A stretch of 64,000 bases of DNA from contig NC_053116.1 in assembly GCF_010015445.1 (NCBI RefSeq), positions 26,093,137 through 26,157,136 on the forward strand, given 5' to 3'. This stretch comes from Perca fluviatilis (Eukaryota > Chordata > Actinopteri > Perciformes > Percidae). Shown here in pieces: positions 33,401 through 44,841 of this stretch. The translations under genes were made by a program, and so were the position numbers. Position 1 is the stretch's first letter, and each line of letters starts with the position of its first letter. The notes under the pieces are model-generated. The model did not search any database and was not told the origin of the DNA. It saw only the letters and a list, made by a program, of their open reading frames with translations.

Positions 33401-34150
33401 CTTACAGTCTATGTCCATCATTGATTTCAATATTTTCCCCCTAATATTACTGGGAGTCAGGACACATATATTGACAGCTGCACCGGAGGGAGTTTCTGTG
33501 TGAGTAGCTTATGGGCTTATTCCGTATTTTTTAACTTAAAATCGACCAGGCTGACAACTTCTTTTCTGGTTTACAGTGGTGGAGGACACAGTCAGATCCT
33601 TTAGGCTAAATACTCAAGGCAAAACCCTGGATAAAAGCAAAAGTACAAAAATAGTAGCAGCAAATGATACCATCAAAAGTAAAATCATGCATGAATGGCC
33701 GTGTTATTGGATTATTATGCAGCATTTTAATGCTGCAGTAAAAAAGCTGATTTGAATTTACCCTATGTAGGCTATACTGATTGGTAGGCTAAGAACAATG
33801 CATCATATAGCCAACTATCATGTGTTTTGTTTGTTAAATTAAAATCTGCAAAGTAGGCTTTAAGTGCGTCAAATGTAGTGGATGGAATACAAACTAAAAA
33901 GGCCTACAATATTTCCCTCCGTAAATAAGTGGAGAAGGCTTGAAATAATGTGAATACTGAAGTAGTAGGCTAGGCCTACAAAAAAACCCACAAATGTAGA
34001 TTTTTTTTTCCATACATTTTTTAAACCATAAATTAGGCTACTTTTCCTAATGGTGTTTAGTTTTTCCTAAAGGTTTTTATTTTTTAGGGGGATTTTTTTC
34101 CTTTTAAGGCGGACTTGGGTGGAGTTAACAGTAACGTGCTCCGGGTGCTG
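30480..34150. other. Gene-poor intergenic sequence upstream of errfi1
   Basis: No supported exon or complete transposon. An A run at 32054-32068 and scattered short ORFs only. From about 33600 to 34090 the sequence contains several TAGGCT / AGCCTA strings typical of repeats. Confidence 0.4.
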
Positions 34151-34200
34151 GATGCTTTTATAAGGAGATGGAAACCCGCGTCACGCTGACAAAACGAGTT
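34150..34200 (+). promoter_or_regulatory. errfi1: errfi1 core promoter with TATA box
   Basis: TTTTATAAGG at 34156-34166 is a good TATA box, placing a transcription start near 34190. This fits the immediate-early, signal-inducible expression known for ERRFI1. It lies 160 bases before the splice donor of the first exon. Confidence 0.55.
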
Positions 34201-34361
34201 TCACCTCCCAGTGTTGTTGTCAGAGGAGGGATGTTGCACATGGTTTAGTTTTGACAGGGAGACTGGCTCGTGGGCTACTATACAGCTTTTCTGACATTGG
34301 ACAGGAACAGGGCGGCCGACCCGACTTTACGTGATGGACACCAATTGTCTGCGTTTTCATG
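34190..34361 (+). other. errfi1: errfi1 exon 1 (non-coding, with a short upstream ORF)
   Basis: The exon ends at CGTTTTCATG with a GTAGGA donor at 34362. An ATG at 34334 opens a 15-codon upstream ORF that runs through the splice into exon 2 and stops at 39195-39197. The main ORF starts in exon 2, as in vertebrate ERRFI1 genes where exon 1 is untranslated. The 5' limit is estimated from the TATA box. Confidence 0.5.
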
Positions 34362-34875
34362 GTAGGACTTGCTTTTATTATGTTAGTTAGGCTATTTGAT
34401 AAGAACTGTGCTTTAAATCCACTTAAACTAAGCGACCAGGAGAAGAGTTTGATGTAAACGAGAGCCTGCCTATTTAGCTAGAATCATAGGCCTACTTAGA
34501 AAGCTACACTTGATTGTAGACTATTCCTCGCGCGGTTCTTAACGTGAAATGTAAAACGAATCGGGAGACGCGGTCGTCGGTCCAACGTTAGGCCACTGTA
34601 ACGTTTGTTGTTTCTTTTCAAGTCGCTTTTCTTAAACTGTGTTGACTAATTTAGCTCGTCTGTTGGGGTTATTTGTCTGTGAGCAGCGGGGCAGGCTGCT
34701 CTCTTTACCCGCTGTAGAGTTACTTGATGTCCGCGTAGACCAGCGAAGTCCCATCGAGGCGGGATGGGTGAGTCTGGGACTGCTCGGCCCATCCCTGGTC
34801 AGCCGCTAGTGGACGCTAAAGTAAATGCCAAAATAGTGGAGATGGTGTGTGGAGTTTGGTCCAATAAAGAATAAT

Positions 34876-34876
<1 letters not shown>

Positions 34877-34948
<72 letters not shown>

Positions 34949-34952
34949 ATAT

Positions 34953-34983
<31 letters not shown>
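34877..34983. repeat. (ATCT)n followed by (AT)n microsatellite
   Basis: About 18 CTAT/ATCT units (34877-34947) and then about 14 AT units (34955-34982). It is preceded by CCAATAAAGAATAATTCT, a retroposon-tail-like sequence, so the microsatellite may have grown from a retroposon 3' end. Confidence 0.95.
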
Positions 34984-34985
<2 letters not shown>

Positions 34986-35197
34986 CCTACATGTTGACCC
35001 ATTTTTCAATGTTTCAATGCACTGAAACATGTAGTAGTGTTACCCTAGTTAAATAAACAACTCTAAAATTTAAATAAAATCTTATAAACTTAGGCAAAGA
35101 TTGAACATTGTTAACAGTATTGAATTATAGTTTTAAATTGTTGCTTTACTAGATTGTTGTCTACCCATTACATTCATGAATGGCTCTCTCAGGTCTT

Positions 35198-35386
35198 TTT
35201 TTTTTTTTTCAAGATTATTTTTTGGGGCTTTTCCACCTTTAATGGACAGGAGAGAAAGGGAAGAGACAGGGGGAAGACATGCAAGAAATCATCACAAGTC
35301 AGACTTGAACCCTGGACCTCTGCGTCGAGGCATAGACCTCTATGTAAATGTGTGCCTGCTCTACTAACTGAGCTAACCCGGCCACA
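35198..35386 (-). mobile_element. tRNA-derived SINE, minus orientation
   Basis: T run at 35198-35208 (A tail of the minus-strand element), then the shared body CATGTCTTCCCCCTGTCTC and tRNA-like head GGTTAGCTCAGTTAGTAGAG with GGTTCAAGTCTGACTT box B when read on the minus strand. Third copy of the family in the window. Confidence 0.8.
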
Positions 35387-38000
35387 TATGTAATTTTTCT
35401 TTATACAGGTAATCACATTTGAAAGCTAGAAATTAATTTGCTAGAGGAAATACAATTTTGGATAGCTGTAAATTGCTTTTTTTTTTTTTTACCACCAACA
35501 CCTATTGAATCATCTTCAAACCTAATATGGCTCTTAATAATTAGAACAGTGTTGAAATGATTAATATTCTTACAAACTGACCGTTATTGTTTAAACTACA
35601 CTACAGTTCATGAATTAAATGGGCCAATCCCAAACCCTAATGATTCACCAGCATTAGTCCCACAGTCAAATTAAGCCTTAGATTAAGATTCAAAGATTCA
35701 AGATTGGAAACTTTTTATTTTTCATATGCTCATACAATACTATGTGCAGTGAAATAGTAATGATCGTGCAAACAAAGATAGTGTGCAATAAAGAATAATA
35801 ATTACAATAAGAGTAAAAAATAGTAAGATTAAAACAGAATAAGAGTAGAATTATAAATATAAAGTATTAAAAATGTGTTATATAGGTGCTAAAGTCTAGG
35901 CCTATATTATGTGTGGCATATAATGGCCAGGTGGGTGTAATTTTTCCAGTATATAAAAATATAGATGAACAGATTGAATTCCCGCACACTTTTTCACAGC
36001 ACTAAGTTTTTATAATACTATTTTGGTCATGGACCTAGAATATAAAAATATAAAATGTAGCTACAGCAATCTGCAATTTATTTTCCTTTATTTCCTCTGA
36101 CCCATTGGAAACCAATACATGTAGAGTAGAGTAGTAGATACATCATTCAACTATACTATACTTATTATAAGACTTTATAAGTCACATTTAAAATGTTTAG
36201 ATTGTTTATTATTACTGCTTTAATGCTGTTTGTTATTTCTGTGTTCCTTTAATTGTAAAGTGCACTGAGACCATGTTTAATGGTGATTTTACACTTTAAA
36301 TAACATTTGATTGATTGATAGATATATTAACCTTTAACGACAACACTTGTCTATTTAGATTATTTGGTTAAAGAAACCTTCATCTAGGCTGCGAATACTG
36401 ATGTTGAGAAATTTAAGTCAAATACTTCTTAGTCTTGTGGCCTGCTAATGTTGTGGTGGAAACATTTGTAACATTGAAGGCATTTGGTAAGAGTTCTGTC
36501 CAGCCACTTAGCTGTGAGCGTTACTTGGCCAGCAGAATTACCAGCAAGTTGTAATCAGGTGATGTAAAGCACATAGGCCTACTTTATGCCAGCATCATAA
36601 TTAAATCATCTGTAAAGGTCCAGTGAATGGCTTAATGCCTGAAATAAAAATGAGGCGGGGACAGCCAAGGACAACACATCAAGGCTCCAGCATGAGATAA
36701 ACAAACAGTTTTTCCGCCTCTGGCTTCTTCTTTCAACGATGCCCGTACACACAATCCTCCTGCAGGGAATTTGTGGCACAGACTCATACCTCGGCAATGT
36801 CTGCTTGTCTCCATGGCGTATCTTCAGTCCTAACCTCATGGGAGAGTTCACTTGTATTTTCAGGCTTGCTTTACTGCGCACCAAAGTGACACAAAGCCCC
36901 ATTCATGCCTGAGAGTGGCTCCATTCATGGACACTGAGTACTTGCCGGTAGAATTCATAATTGTTCAGCGTCTTCCATCTCCGAGGATCACTGGCGGAAA
37001 TGACGCCACAGTCGGTTGTTTTAAGGATGACATAAATATTCAAATAAGACGCATGGGTCACTGTTGTGTTTGTGGTGGGTTTTGTGTTGCATTATGCATG
37101 CTCTGCATTGTTTGCCTCCCACATAGACTGTAGGTTTATAAGTAACATGAAACAAAGCTAGACTTTGAAGAATGAGATTGCAGTGTGATAGTAAAATTGA
37201 GATCTTGCATTGCCATCCGGGCGAGTAGGAGAGGTGTGTTACTAATTCGTGGTTTGTAGGTGAATTGCTGCATGGTTCAATTCTGTGGACGGGAATGCAG
37301 ATTTATAGTGTATTTTCCGTTCAGTGTTTACATTTTATTTTTAAATGTAGCTGTTTACTGTAGATGATTACAGGCATGGGAACCATTTTATTATATGAGC
37401 ATGAAGTATTCGTCAGTTCTTCACAAAGTAAAGTAGTTCATTTGACTATGATAAAAACAGTTGGATTTGCACAATTTAAAAGCTAGATGAGGCACATTCA
37501 AGTTTGAACAATAATGTGGGTAATTCAACTGTCAAATTAAATTTACTCAGAGCTATTGCATTGCTATTCATATTTGAAGAGTCAAGGGTGCAGGGTAATA
37601 AGCAGCATCCCTGCTGGAAGCTGGAAGGGAATGAGTACCATGCTTGAGGCCTGCTGACACAGGGGCTTCACTCAGTTTTAAACCCCTTCAGTTGTCAAAT
37701 GGCTGCGGACTAGGGATGGCACTTAAAACCTGGTTCTGTATGGGGATTTGTGTATTGATATCGGTCACAACAAACAGATAATTATTATTATTATTGTTAT
37801 CATTATTGCCTTGAGATTCATTCCATATCGGTACATCTCTAAGGAAACTTATTCTGCAGCGCTGTGGAGATAGGTCTGGCAATGCGAGACTACTCTAAGG
37901 TTGACCATCACCTGACCCAGATTACATGTGTTCATCTCCACGCAAAAGGGATATCAGTTGACATTCATGTCAGATCAGGAGGCAGGAAGCAGCCATCATG

Positions 38001-38140
38001 TATGTAGTTAAATGTTAGAATGGCGAGCATTGGAATTAAGCAACGTGGTGTTTGTATACTATACAAACACCACGTTGCTTAATATACAAACACCACGTTG
38101 CTTAATTCCAGTGCTCGCCATTCTAACATTTAACTACATA
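38001..38140. repeat. Near-perfect snapback inverted repeat (58-bp arms)
   Basis: Arms 38001-38058 and 38083-38140 are inverted with a single mismatch (position 38111). The 24-base spacer contains a further direct copy of TATACAAACACCACGTTGCT, the inner end of the right arm. The unit is thus present once inverted and twice direct. Confidence 0.95.
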
Positions 38141-39283
38141 CATACATACAAGCATATTAATTAAACGATAGCATGTCTTTCTTTGACTCATTAGCTTTTT
38201 AAACTGAATACACAACAAAACTTTTTTTTCATTACTCTACAGACAGTGACATATTTCACGGCACAATACCTAAGATCCCTTTTTTTTTTTCACGAGTCTC
38301 TAGAAAACTTTTACACAGACATGTATTATTAGTCTACGTGTGTCTCGGTGGTGGTGGAGTTTGTCATGCAGCATCACTGGAATGCTGCACAATTAGCCCC
38401 TGTTGTAAGGGCGGATACTGCAGGGTTTCATGGTCACAGAGAGAAAGGAGGGTGGGGAGTGCGGCTGCCCTCCCACATCTGACCCAGAGGTTGTGTAATA
38501 GCCTGCTCATCAGACAAATGGCTTTAAGCTGGAACCACAAAGAGATACACATGGCAGCTGCCAGAGCAGACTGAAGTAATTTACTGGGCTTTTGTTGTGA
38601 CTGTTGTTTGAGGCTCACCAAAAACGATGCAGTTTCAGAAATGTAAGTTATATACTGTACCTAGTAATCTAAATCTTTTGCCTACTACTCTCACAAAATG
38701 CTTTTTATATACTCAGTTACTCAATGTTTCCTTGCAAGCTGCTCTTGAGCGAGTAATGTCCGGACAGAGTAACAGGTAGAATGTGTGTAATGAGCCGTGC
38801 TGTGTTAATAATATAAATGATTTATCTATAGGTGATATGTGTGTTTGTTTTGAACCTCTTAAGTATTTGTTCTGGAGTAGCTGTCTTGACCTTTGACCCC
38901 GCCTGGTAGGATGAGTATATGTGCAGCTGGTTGTGCTCCAGATGTGCACTGTTTATATGCCCTGTTTATGGCCATTTCACACTGACAAAGGTGTGACTGG
39001 AACAAATGAACTGAGTGATTTAAGGCAAAAGCCAAATGTAGAAAATGGTGTCATGTTTTTTTGTGTTTAAAGCCTGATTTGGACACACCTGCTACAACAA
39101 TATGCAAATGTACAAGTTGTCCTGTTATTCAAGGAAAAATAGTTCCTGACACTTAGTTTTCTGTTTGTCTCCAACAGCTTTCTGCTGGTTAGAATGAAGC
39201 TGTGATGGGTTTGATGGAGCTGACTTGTGTTCAGATACCAAACAGACCTTTGTGCTTTTTAACAACACAATTTCTGCCACAAC

Positions 39284-42119
39284 ATGGCTGGGAGTCAGAA
39301 TAACTCCTGGGGACAACATGTCCTGAACAGGTACGCAAAAACCACTCTTTTATGGAAAGAAACCAAATGTAAACAAGGATCAGTTATTATTACATAGTGT
39401 GACAATACAAACACTACTTTAACTTTGAAAATACAATATCAGGAGTTTAATTCTGGCAATATTCATATTAAATACTATCATTTTGTAATGTATTATGTGT
39501 AAACAGACATAAAAATCACCAATTAAAATGAGTTCACCACTTTATGTGTGCATCCAAAAACAAATATTTAAGATGCTATACGCATAACATTAAAGATTCA
39601 CTCACATTCACTTTACATTATTTACATCATATATATATATACATATACACATATTATACAACGCCTTCTGCCATTAGCCCTTTGATATTGGATAAGGAAA
39701 GAAAATCTGAGCAAGCGCAAAAGCTTTGGATGGACGGACATGCAATTAATGTTGTACATACAGAGTAGAGTAGACAGTTTTAGCAATAGTAAAAGATAGG
39801 TAGATTTGGTAAATAAACAGCACAAATACGTGAAGACTATGGCTCCGAGAAGACGTTGGGAAACCTGCAATGCTGTTCAATAATGTGAATACATAAAGGA
39901 GAACGGAACCTATGTTCTGTTGAAGCATGTGTCATGCTTGTTATTTCACATATTTAATGACTTACTGGTAATAGGTTATGTGTAGGAATGATTTACATTT
40001 CTCAACCTCTCTTGCTTTACAGAGAGTGCTTTGGCCTGAGTGCTGACATGGAACAAAACCTGACGGAGCTTCAACAACAGCATGGAATGGCCAAGGAATT
40101 TAACTGTGAGTCTTTTTACATGTTTCTTTTTTTATACATATAAGTTATTATAAAATGATATTACTACAGATCGACAATTGTTTACAACTAGCACTGGTTC
40201 AATTGACTTGCATGCATGTGACACTTGAGATGGTTTAAATGTTTTGTGTATTTGACAGAATCTCAGTTAATCTCAGTCTAATGAATATTATGATATTAAT
40301 ATTCATCTGTAATAAATTGGTAATTGCAGGAATGGTTTTTGAAAATGAGTTGCTACTATAACCTGGGTGAGTTACATTAGAATTAACCTTGAGATAGAAA
40401 GGAACATGTGTTCAAACACACGGACATGATTATCATGTTTCTGCAAACTTTTAAATAAACAAAACAAAACATTGATAACTTTTTTTTTTTTTTTTCATTT
40501 CTATATTCTGAAATCCGGTCTTGGTTTGACAAACGAGTTTAAACCCTGTTTGACTAATAAAACAGCATGTTGACAGGGTGAACGTGAGTTTGTCATCACT
40601 GGACTGAGCTGTGTAGCAGAGGACAGAGTGGGGTGAAGGAGGAGGGGAAGCTATTGCTCCCTGGCCACCAGCTGTTCCTGCAGTCTGGGGCACGTCGGAT
40701 GTTTCCACAGAGAAGGTTATGGGAAGCTCCGTTAAGATTATGGCCTGCCCCGCAGATAATGGCGATTCCTGTGTTAATCAGGGTGTTGTGGCTGATGTTT
40801 GACGAAGAGGGTGATAGGTTAAGCGGCTGTTTTCAACATGTTTATCTCCTGTTTCCTGTACGATACTTTAAGCAAATGAGACCACTCCCCTTGGTATTTT
40901 CTCCCTCCTACACCATCACTACACTCTAGTTAAAAGTTTTTTCTCGTTGGAAGTTGTTTTCCATGTTTCTTCCTCTGAGAATTGTTTCTGCACTGAAGGA
41001 AACAACAGCGATAGCAAAACCCTGTATAATGAAGCAGCGTCTTCTTGGTCTACAATTCAATTTAGGATTTCATGAAGCCAGTTGTCTAATACCTGATTGT
41101 TTTCCCCCTTCCCAGGCAACATCTCCCAGTCTCTTTTCTACTCTGATACTTACCGGCAAGCGTCTGACAGCATACTGCGGCCCCATGAGGGAGACCAGGT
41201 GGTCCCTTCTTCCCAGAGATGGACAGTGTTTGGGGGCCACCAGAGAGAAGCCAAACCCCTGCCGCCTCTGCCTGACCCTGAGGAGCTCATGTCTGATGAG
41301 GCAGCCGATAGTGAGGTGGAGTTTTTTACCACCGACAGACGCCGCCTTTTGCCCAAAAGCTGCCCTAAGGCCATGTGCAGGGGCATGAACAGAGACTGTG
41401 GCCAAGTGAATTACGCCTACCAGGAGAGCTCGTTGCAGGCTGGTGGTGCTGGGACTGGCTCCATGGCTTTCTCTTGGCCAGGGAGAGAGGACAGACCATC
41501 AGGGAGAGGAAGCAGGTTTTGGGCACTAGCTCTCCAGAGAGAAGACCACCAGCATGTGGTGTCAGCTGTCGGGGATACTGTGTGTAGCAAACAGCCAGAC
41601 CAACACCAATCAGCCAGACTCCAGTTTCCCTGTTCAAGCCCTGCTTCCCAGCCTCTCCACAGCAGCAGCACAACCTGCCCCACTGACAAGCCCCTAATCC
41701 CTCCTCGTGTCCCCATCCTGCAAAAACGTCCCGCTCTCTTAAGGACTGTGAGCGCCAGCCAGGAAGACAAGCCTCCCAAAATTCCTCCAAGGATCCCTTT
41801 AGTCCCACCCTGCCCACCACGTACCCCGAGCCCCAAAAGCCTTCCAATTTATATCAATGGTGTGATGCCTGCCACACAGAGTTTCGCTGCTAACCCAAAA
41901 TATGTGAGTAAGGCATTACAGAGACAGCAGTGTGAAAGGGTGCCACCTGCAGCTCAGTTTTCTCCCTGCATTGTTCCAATTTTGAAGGACGGCAGACAGG
42001 CCAGCGCCACGCACTACATCCTCCTGCCGCCGGGCCGACCAACGTACTCAGACAGACGAGAAAGACTCCTGAGTGAACCGGCCAGGACGGGAAACAGCAG
42101 CGGCTGGCAGAACAGATAG
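39284..42119 (+). CDS. errfi1: ERBB receptor feedback inhibitor 1 (Mig-6)
   Basis: Coding exons 39284-39330, 40023-40105 and 41116-42119 join to 1134 bases, 377 residues (human 462). Mig6 is a cytoplasmic adaptor that binds the EGFR/ERBB kinase domain and blocks dimer activation. Landmarks: KPLPPLPDPEEL (proline motif), DSEVEFFTTD, CGQVNYAYQ, two proline SH3-type motifs PLIPPRVPI and DKPPKIPPRIP (about residues 260-268), then the ERBB-binding segment RTPSPKSLPIYINGVMPATQ (about 279-298), SFAANPKYVSKALQRQ and ATHYILLPPGRP (about 341-352). In mammals the last motif has Tyr-Tyr; here only the first Tyr (about 344) is kept. The N-terminal 50 residues are diverged and the CRIB-like leader is not clear. 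Teleosts carry two paralogues (a and b) and I cannot say which this is. Short upstream ORFs in exons 1 and 2 make the start choice less certain; the last exon is secure. Confidence 0.9.
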
Positions 42120-42501
42120 AAACCCTCGCTTATGTCCCTGTCTGAAACTTGATGAGTACAAAACTGTGACTGACATCATTAATAACAATATGATACACTA
42201 TTGAACAAAGTGTGTGAAAACATTTACATGCTACACTCACATGTCTTATGTCACATTGGTGTTATTTTCAATGACTGATGCATTTCAAGACCACTTATGT
42301 CACACAACACTGTGAGGTTACTGTCTCCTTTTTAACTGAACATTTTACCGCTCAGTATTTTAGCATCATAACGTTCCAGTATTTTCACTTATAGTGGAGA
42401 AATATTTATATAACCATTTTCAGTTTTGGTTTACTCAGATACTGCAGTTTTCTCACAGATATAATGTCTTATCACTCATTAATTCTGACAGCCATGTGCT
42501 C

Positions 42502-42592
42502 ATAGCCTAGAAATCTAGACGCACCCTAGCAGCAGCAAATTTATTTTGCAGCCAGGGGGCAACATCTTGATGTGGGTCTGGCTTGTCAGGCT
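42502..42592. repeat. Fish repeat fragment (CTAGAAATCTAGACGCACCC type)
   Basis: Starts AGCCTAGAAATCTAGACGCA and ends GGGTCTGGCTTGTCAGGCTA. The outer AGCCT / AGGCT strings are inverted copies, suggesting a very short inverted-repeat element. Confidence 0.5.
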
Positions 42593-43053
42593 AATGTGCT
42601 CATATTACTAATATTATATTTCTTACGAGAGAGCAAATAATTACTGTATGTACAAGCTGGGCTTGTACCAAACTGTTCATCCCATGTGTTCTATGACAAT
42701 GCTGCTTGAAATCTTAAGTATGATGTATTGATAGATTTAATGTTTTGCTGAATCATTCCCCCAATAAGAGTTATGGTAAATTTAACAATGAACAATGTGG
42801 CCAATATAAGAACGACACAACACAACCCAAACATGCTTTGAACTACAGTGAACCCGGATACTTCACCTGATAAAACACTTCTTATTTCCGTGCCTTATGC
42901 AGGCAAGTGCACTTCATTTTCATTACACAGCTTTCCCTATCACAAAAATGTTTTACAGTGTTTCAGTGTATACACAGGAGTAAAAGAAAGCCTTAATATT
43001 CAGTATTGGGCAGTTGATAAACTTTTAATCATTATGATGAATTGTTTTTTTTT

Positions 43054-43318
43054 GGGGCGGCTGTGGCTCAGTGGTAGAGCGGTTGCCTTCCAATCGGAAG
43101 GTTGGTGGTTCGATCCTTGGCCCTGCAGTCCTATGTCGAAGTGTGTGTGAATGATTATCTGATGAGCAGGTGGCACCTTGTATGGCAGCCTTGGCCACAG
43201 TGTATGAATGTGTGTGAATGGTGAATGGTTCCTGTACAATGTTAAAGCGCTTTGAGTAGTCATTCAGACTAGAAAAGCGCTATATAAGAACAGTCCATTT
43301 ACATTTACATTTACATTT
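43054..43318 (+). mobile_element. tRNA-derived SINE of a second family, in errfi1 3' UTR
   Basis: GGGGCGGCTGTGGCTCAGTG GTAGAGC is a box A region and GGTGGTTCGATCC a perfect box B. The body contains GAATGGTGAATGGTT, AAAGCGCTTTGAGTAGTC and AAAGCGCTATATAAG, and it ends in TTTACA repeats. The tRNA-like stems are imperfect, so this is not a tRNA gene. Confidence 0.85.
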
Positions 43319-43347
43319 TCATTATGTATGTGTATTTAGCTCAAACA

Positions 43348-43349
<2 letters not shown>

Positions 43350-43402
<53 letters not shown>
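43350..43402. repeat. (TG)n microsatellite
   Basis: About 25 TG units followed by a short TA run, in the distal errfi1 3' UTR. Confidence 0.95.
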
Positions 43403-43405
<3 letters not shown>

Positions 43406-43650
43406 TCAGAAAAGTACAGCTTGGGCCTTCAATGATTCTTTATTTGTGTGTAGGCATGGAAATCATGTTACATTTACACTGTTAAGGTATAGACCACCGC
43501 CCCCCCCTCCCCGTTTACAACCTTTGTTACATCAACAGGTTGGAAGTTCTCATGAAGATTCTGTCAGCAAAAGCTGTTTCTAAGTTAACCTAATGTTGTT
43601 TGTGTCAAAAGTAAATCATTGTAAAATTGTGTTTTTAATCTATTTATAGA

Positions 43651-43656
43651 AATAAA
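43651..43656 (+). other. errfi1: errfi1 polyadenylation signal (AATAAA)
   Basis: AATAAAATAA about 1.5 kb after the stop codon. It is the best placed signal before the convergent emc1 gene. Confidence 0.5.
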
Positions 43657-43669
43657 ATAACTTATTCAT

Positions 43670-44841
43670 TCTACGATAGACTCAATGTCTTTTTTTTGAG
43701 ACAACATGAAATGAGTACCAATCAGCATTTACTTAACTTATCAATAATAACCTCATTATTGGCCAACTGAAAAGTGTTAAGGCTTTTAGCCAATTTTACT
43801 GTTTTATAAATCAAATACATTTCTGGAAATGTATTACAACCTACAGTAACTACAATGTTAACACATCCTTACAGTAATTCTGCACCTAGATTGCTTAAAT
43901 TAATAAGCATTAAATATACCAGGTTTACTTTTTTTTTTAAATAACGACCATAATCTAAATATAATGACCATAATCAAGCATTTGTTCCAAGAACACATTT
44001 TTGCTCTCTCTGAAAACAGAAAAAAAAACATTTAAACTGGAGTTCTGAGACAAGAAGAAATTTTAATGGAGCCATTAGTGGATAAAAACTGCTCACACGA
44101 ATGAGCTGCAAGATGATTGATGTACAGAAAATAGAGGCTACTGATGGGTCATTTTCCTTTGTTGAGCATGTGATGGTGACAACAGTGTGACAGTGCCATT
44201 GGTGGGAAAGTCTTTAGGAAAGCATAAATGACCATTTCTTGTCCATTCTGCATGATCTTCTCACACTTTATACAGTTCTTCATCTGGGCATCACCGTGAT
44301 TCAGCAAGCTAAAAGAATCAAATCATGCTCACGTGTGTTGCATGTCTTCTGTATCGCCTTTCTCAAACCTCAATATGTATTCACTCTCCATTAGAGTAGT
44401 CTAATGAAGTATCTAATGAAGAGTAAATGCCTCAAACTATTTTGGAAGAAACTAACATTGCTTAAGTATCCAACTTTCACATGTGTGGGAATTTCCAAAC
44501 TCCACAATTTATTAAATCCAAATCTGTATTATTCATTTGGAATTAGTTATGTGTTAAACATTTAATCAAAATGACATTGCACAAAAAAAAAAGTTATTTT
44601 ACTATGAAATAATTCCTTGTGCTTGCAAAAATAAGTTAAAAAAACAACAACACATAAAACCTCTTCTAATCCCTCCTTTCACCCCCACCCCGCTGTCCCC
44701 TCACCCCTGCAGTTCCTTATGGGCCTTATTGATCTTTGGCCTGTGTTCTTCTACAGGCATGGTCTCAGCCGTCTCATCTCCTCGGGCTGAGGTCCTTTGT
44801 GCAGCCTCGGGGCTGTAAGAGATGGGATTTTGACCAATCCT
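43670..44841. other. Convergent interval, errfi1 / emc1 3' ends
   Basis: Tail-to-tail region. An AATAAA on the minus strand at 44518-44523 could end emc1 about 320 bases past its stop. No further gene is supported. Confidence 0.4.

Larger units (their letters stand above)
34362..39177 (+). other. errfi1: errfi1 intron 1 (about 4.8 kb)
   Basis: Holds an (ATCT)n/(AT)n tract, a SINE, a retroposon-like stretch at 35680-35900, the snapback repeat at 38001-38140 and otherwise unassigned sequence. The stretch 36600-37130 is less AT-rich and free of repeats I recognise; it could hold a conserved enhancer but nothing in the sequence proves it. Confidence 0.45.
42120..43660 (+). other. errfi1: errfi1 3' UTR with repeats
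   Basis: Probable 3' UTR running to AATAAA at 43651-43656. It contains ATATTTATA-type AU-rich strings (about 42409 and 43640), in keeping with an unstable immediate-early mRNA, plus a fish repeat fragment (42502-42592), a SINE and a TG microsatellite. The ORF at 42848-43150 is an artefact of the SINE. Confidence 0.5.

Noticed and set aside
40954..41405. Several long overlapping ORFs on both strands in errfi1 (plus 40954-41388, minus 41070-41847)
   Set aside because: They are shadow frames of the GC-rich errfi1 last exon; only the frame with Mig6 motifs shows family resemblance.
43054..43130. Possible tRNA gene (good A and B boxes)
   Set aside because: Acceptor and anticodon stems pair poorly and the sequence continues into a SINE body and a TTTACA-repeat tail, so it is a tRNA-derived SINE head.
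44150..44320. Minus-strand open frame of about 50 codons with CIKCEKI and HCCHHH strings downstream of emc1
   Set aside because: No start, no acceptor in phase and no recognised family; it lies where the emc1 3' UTR is expected.
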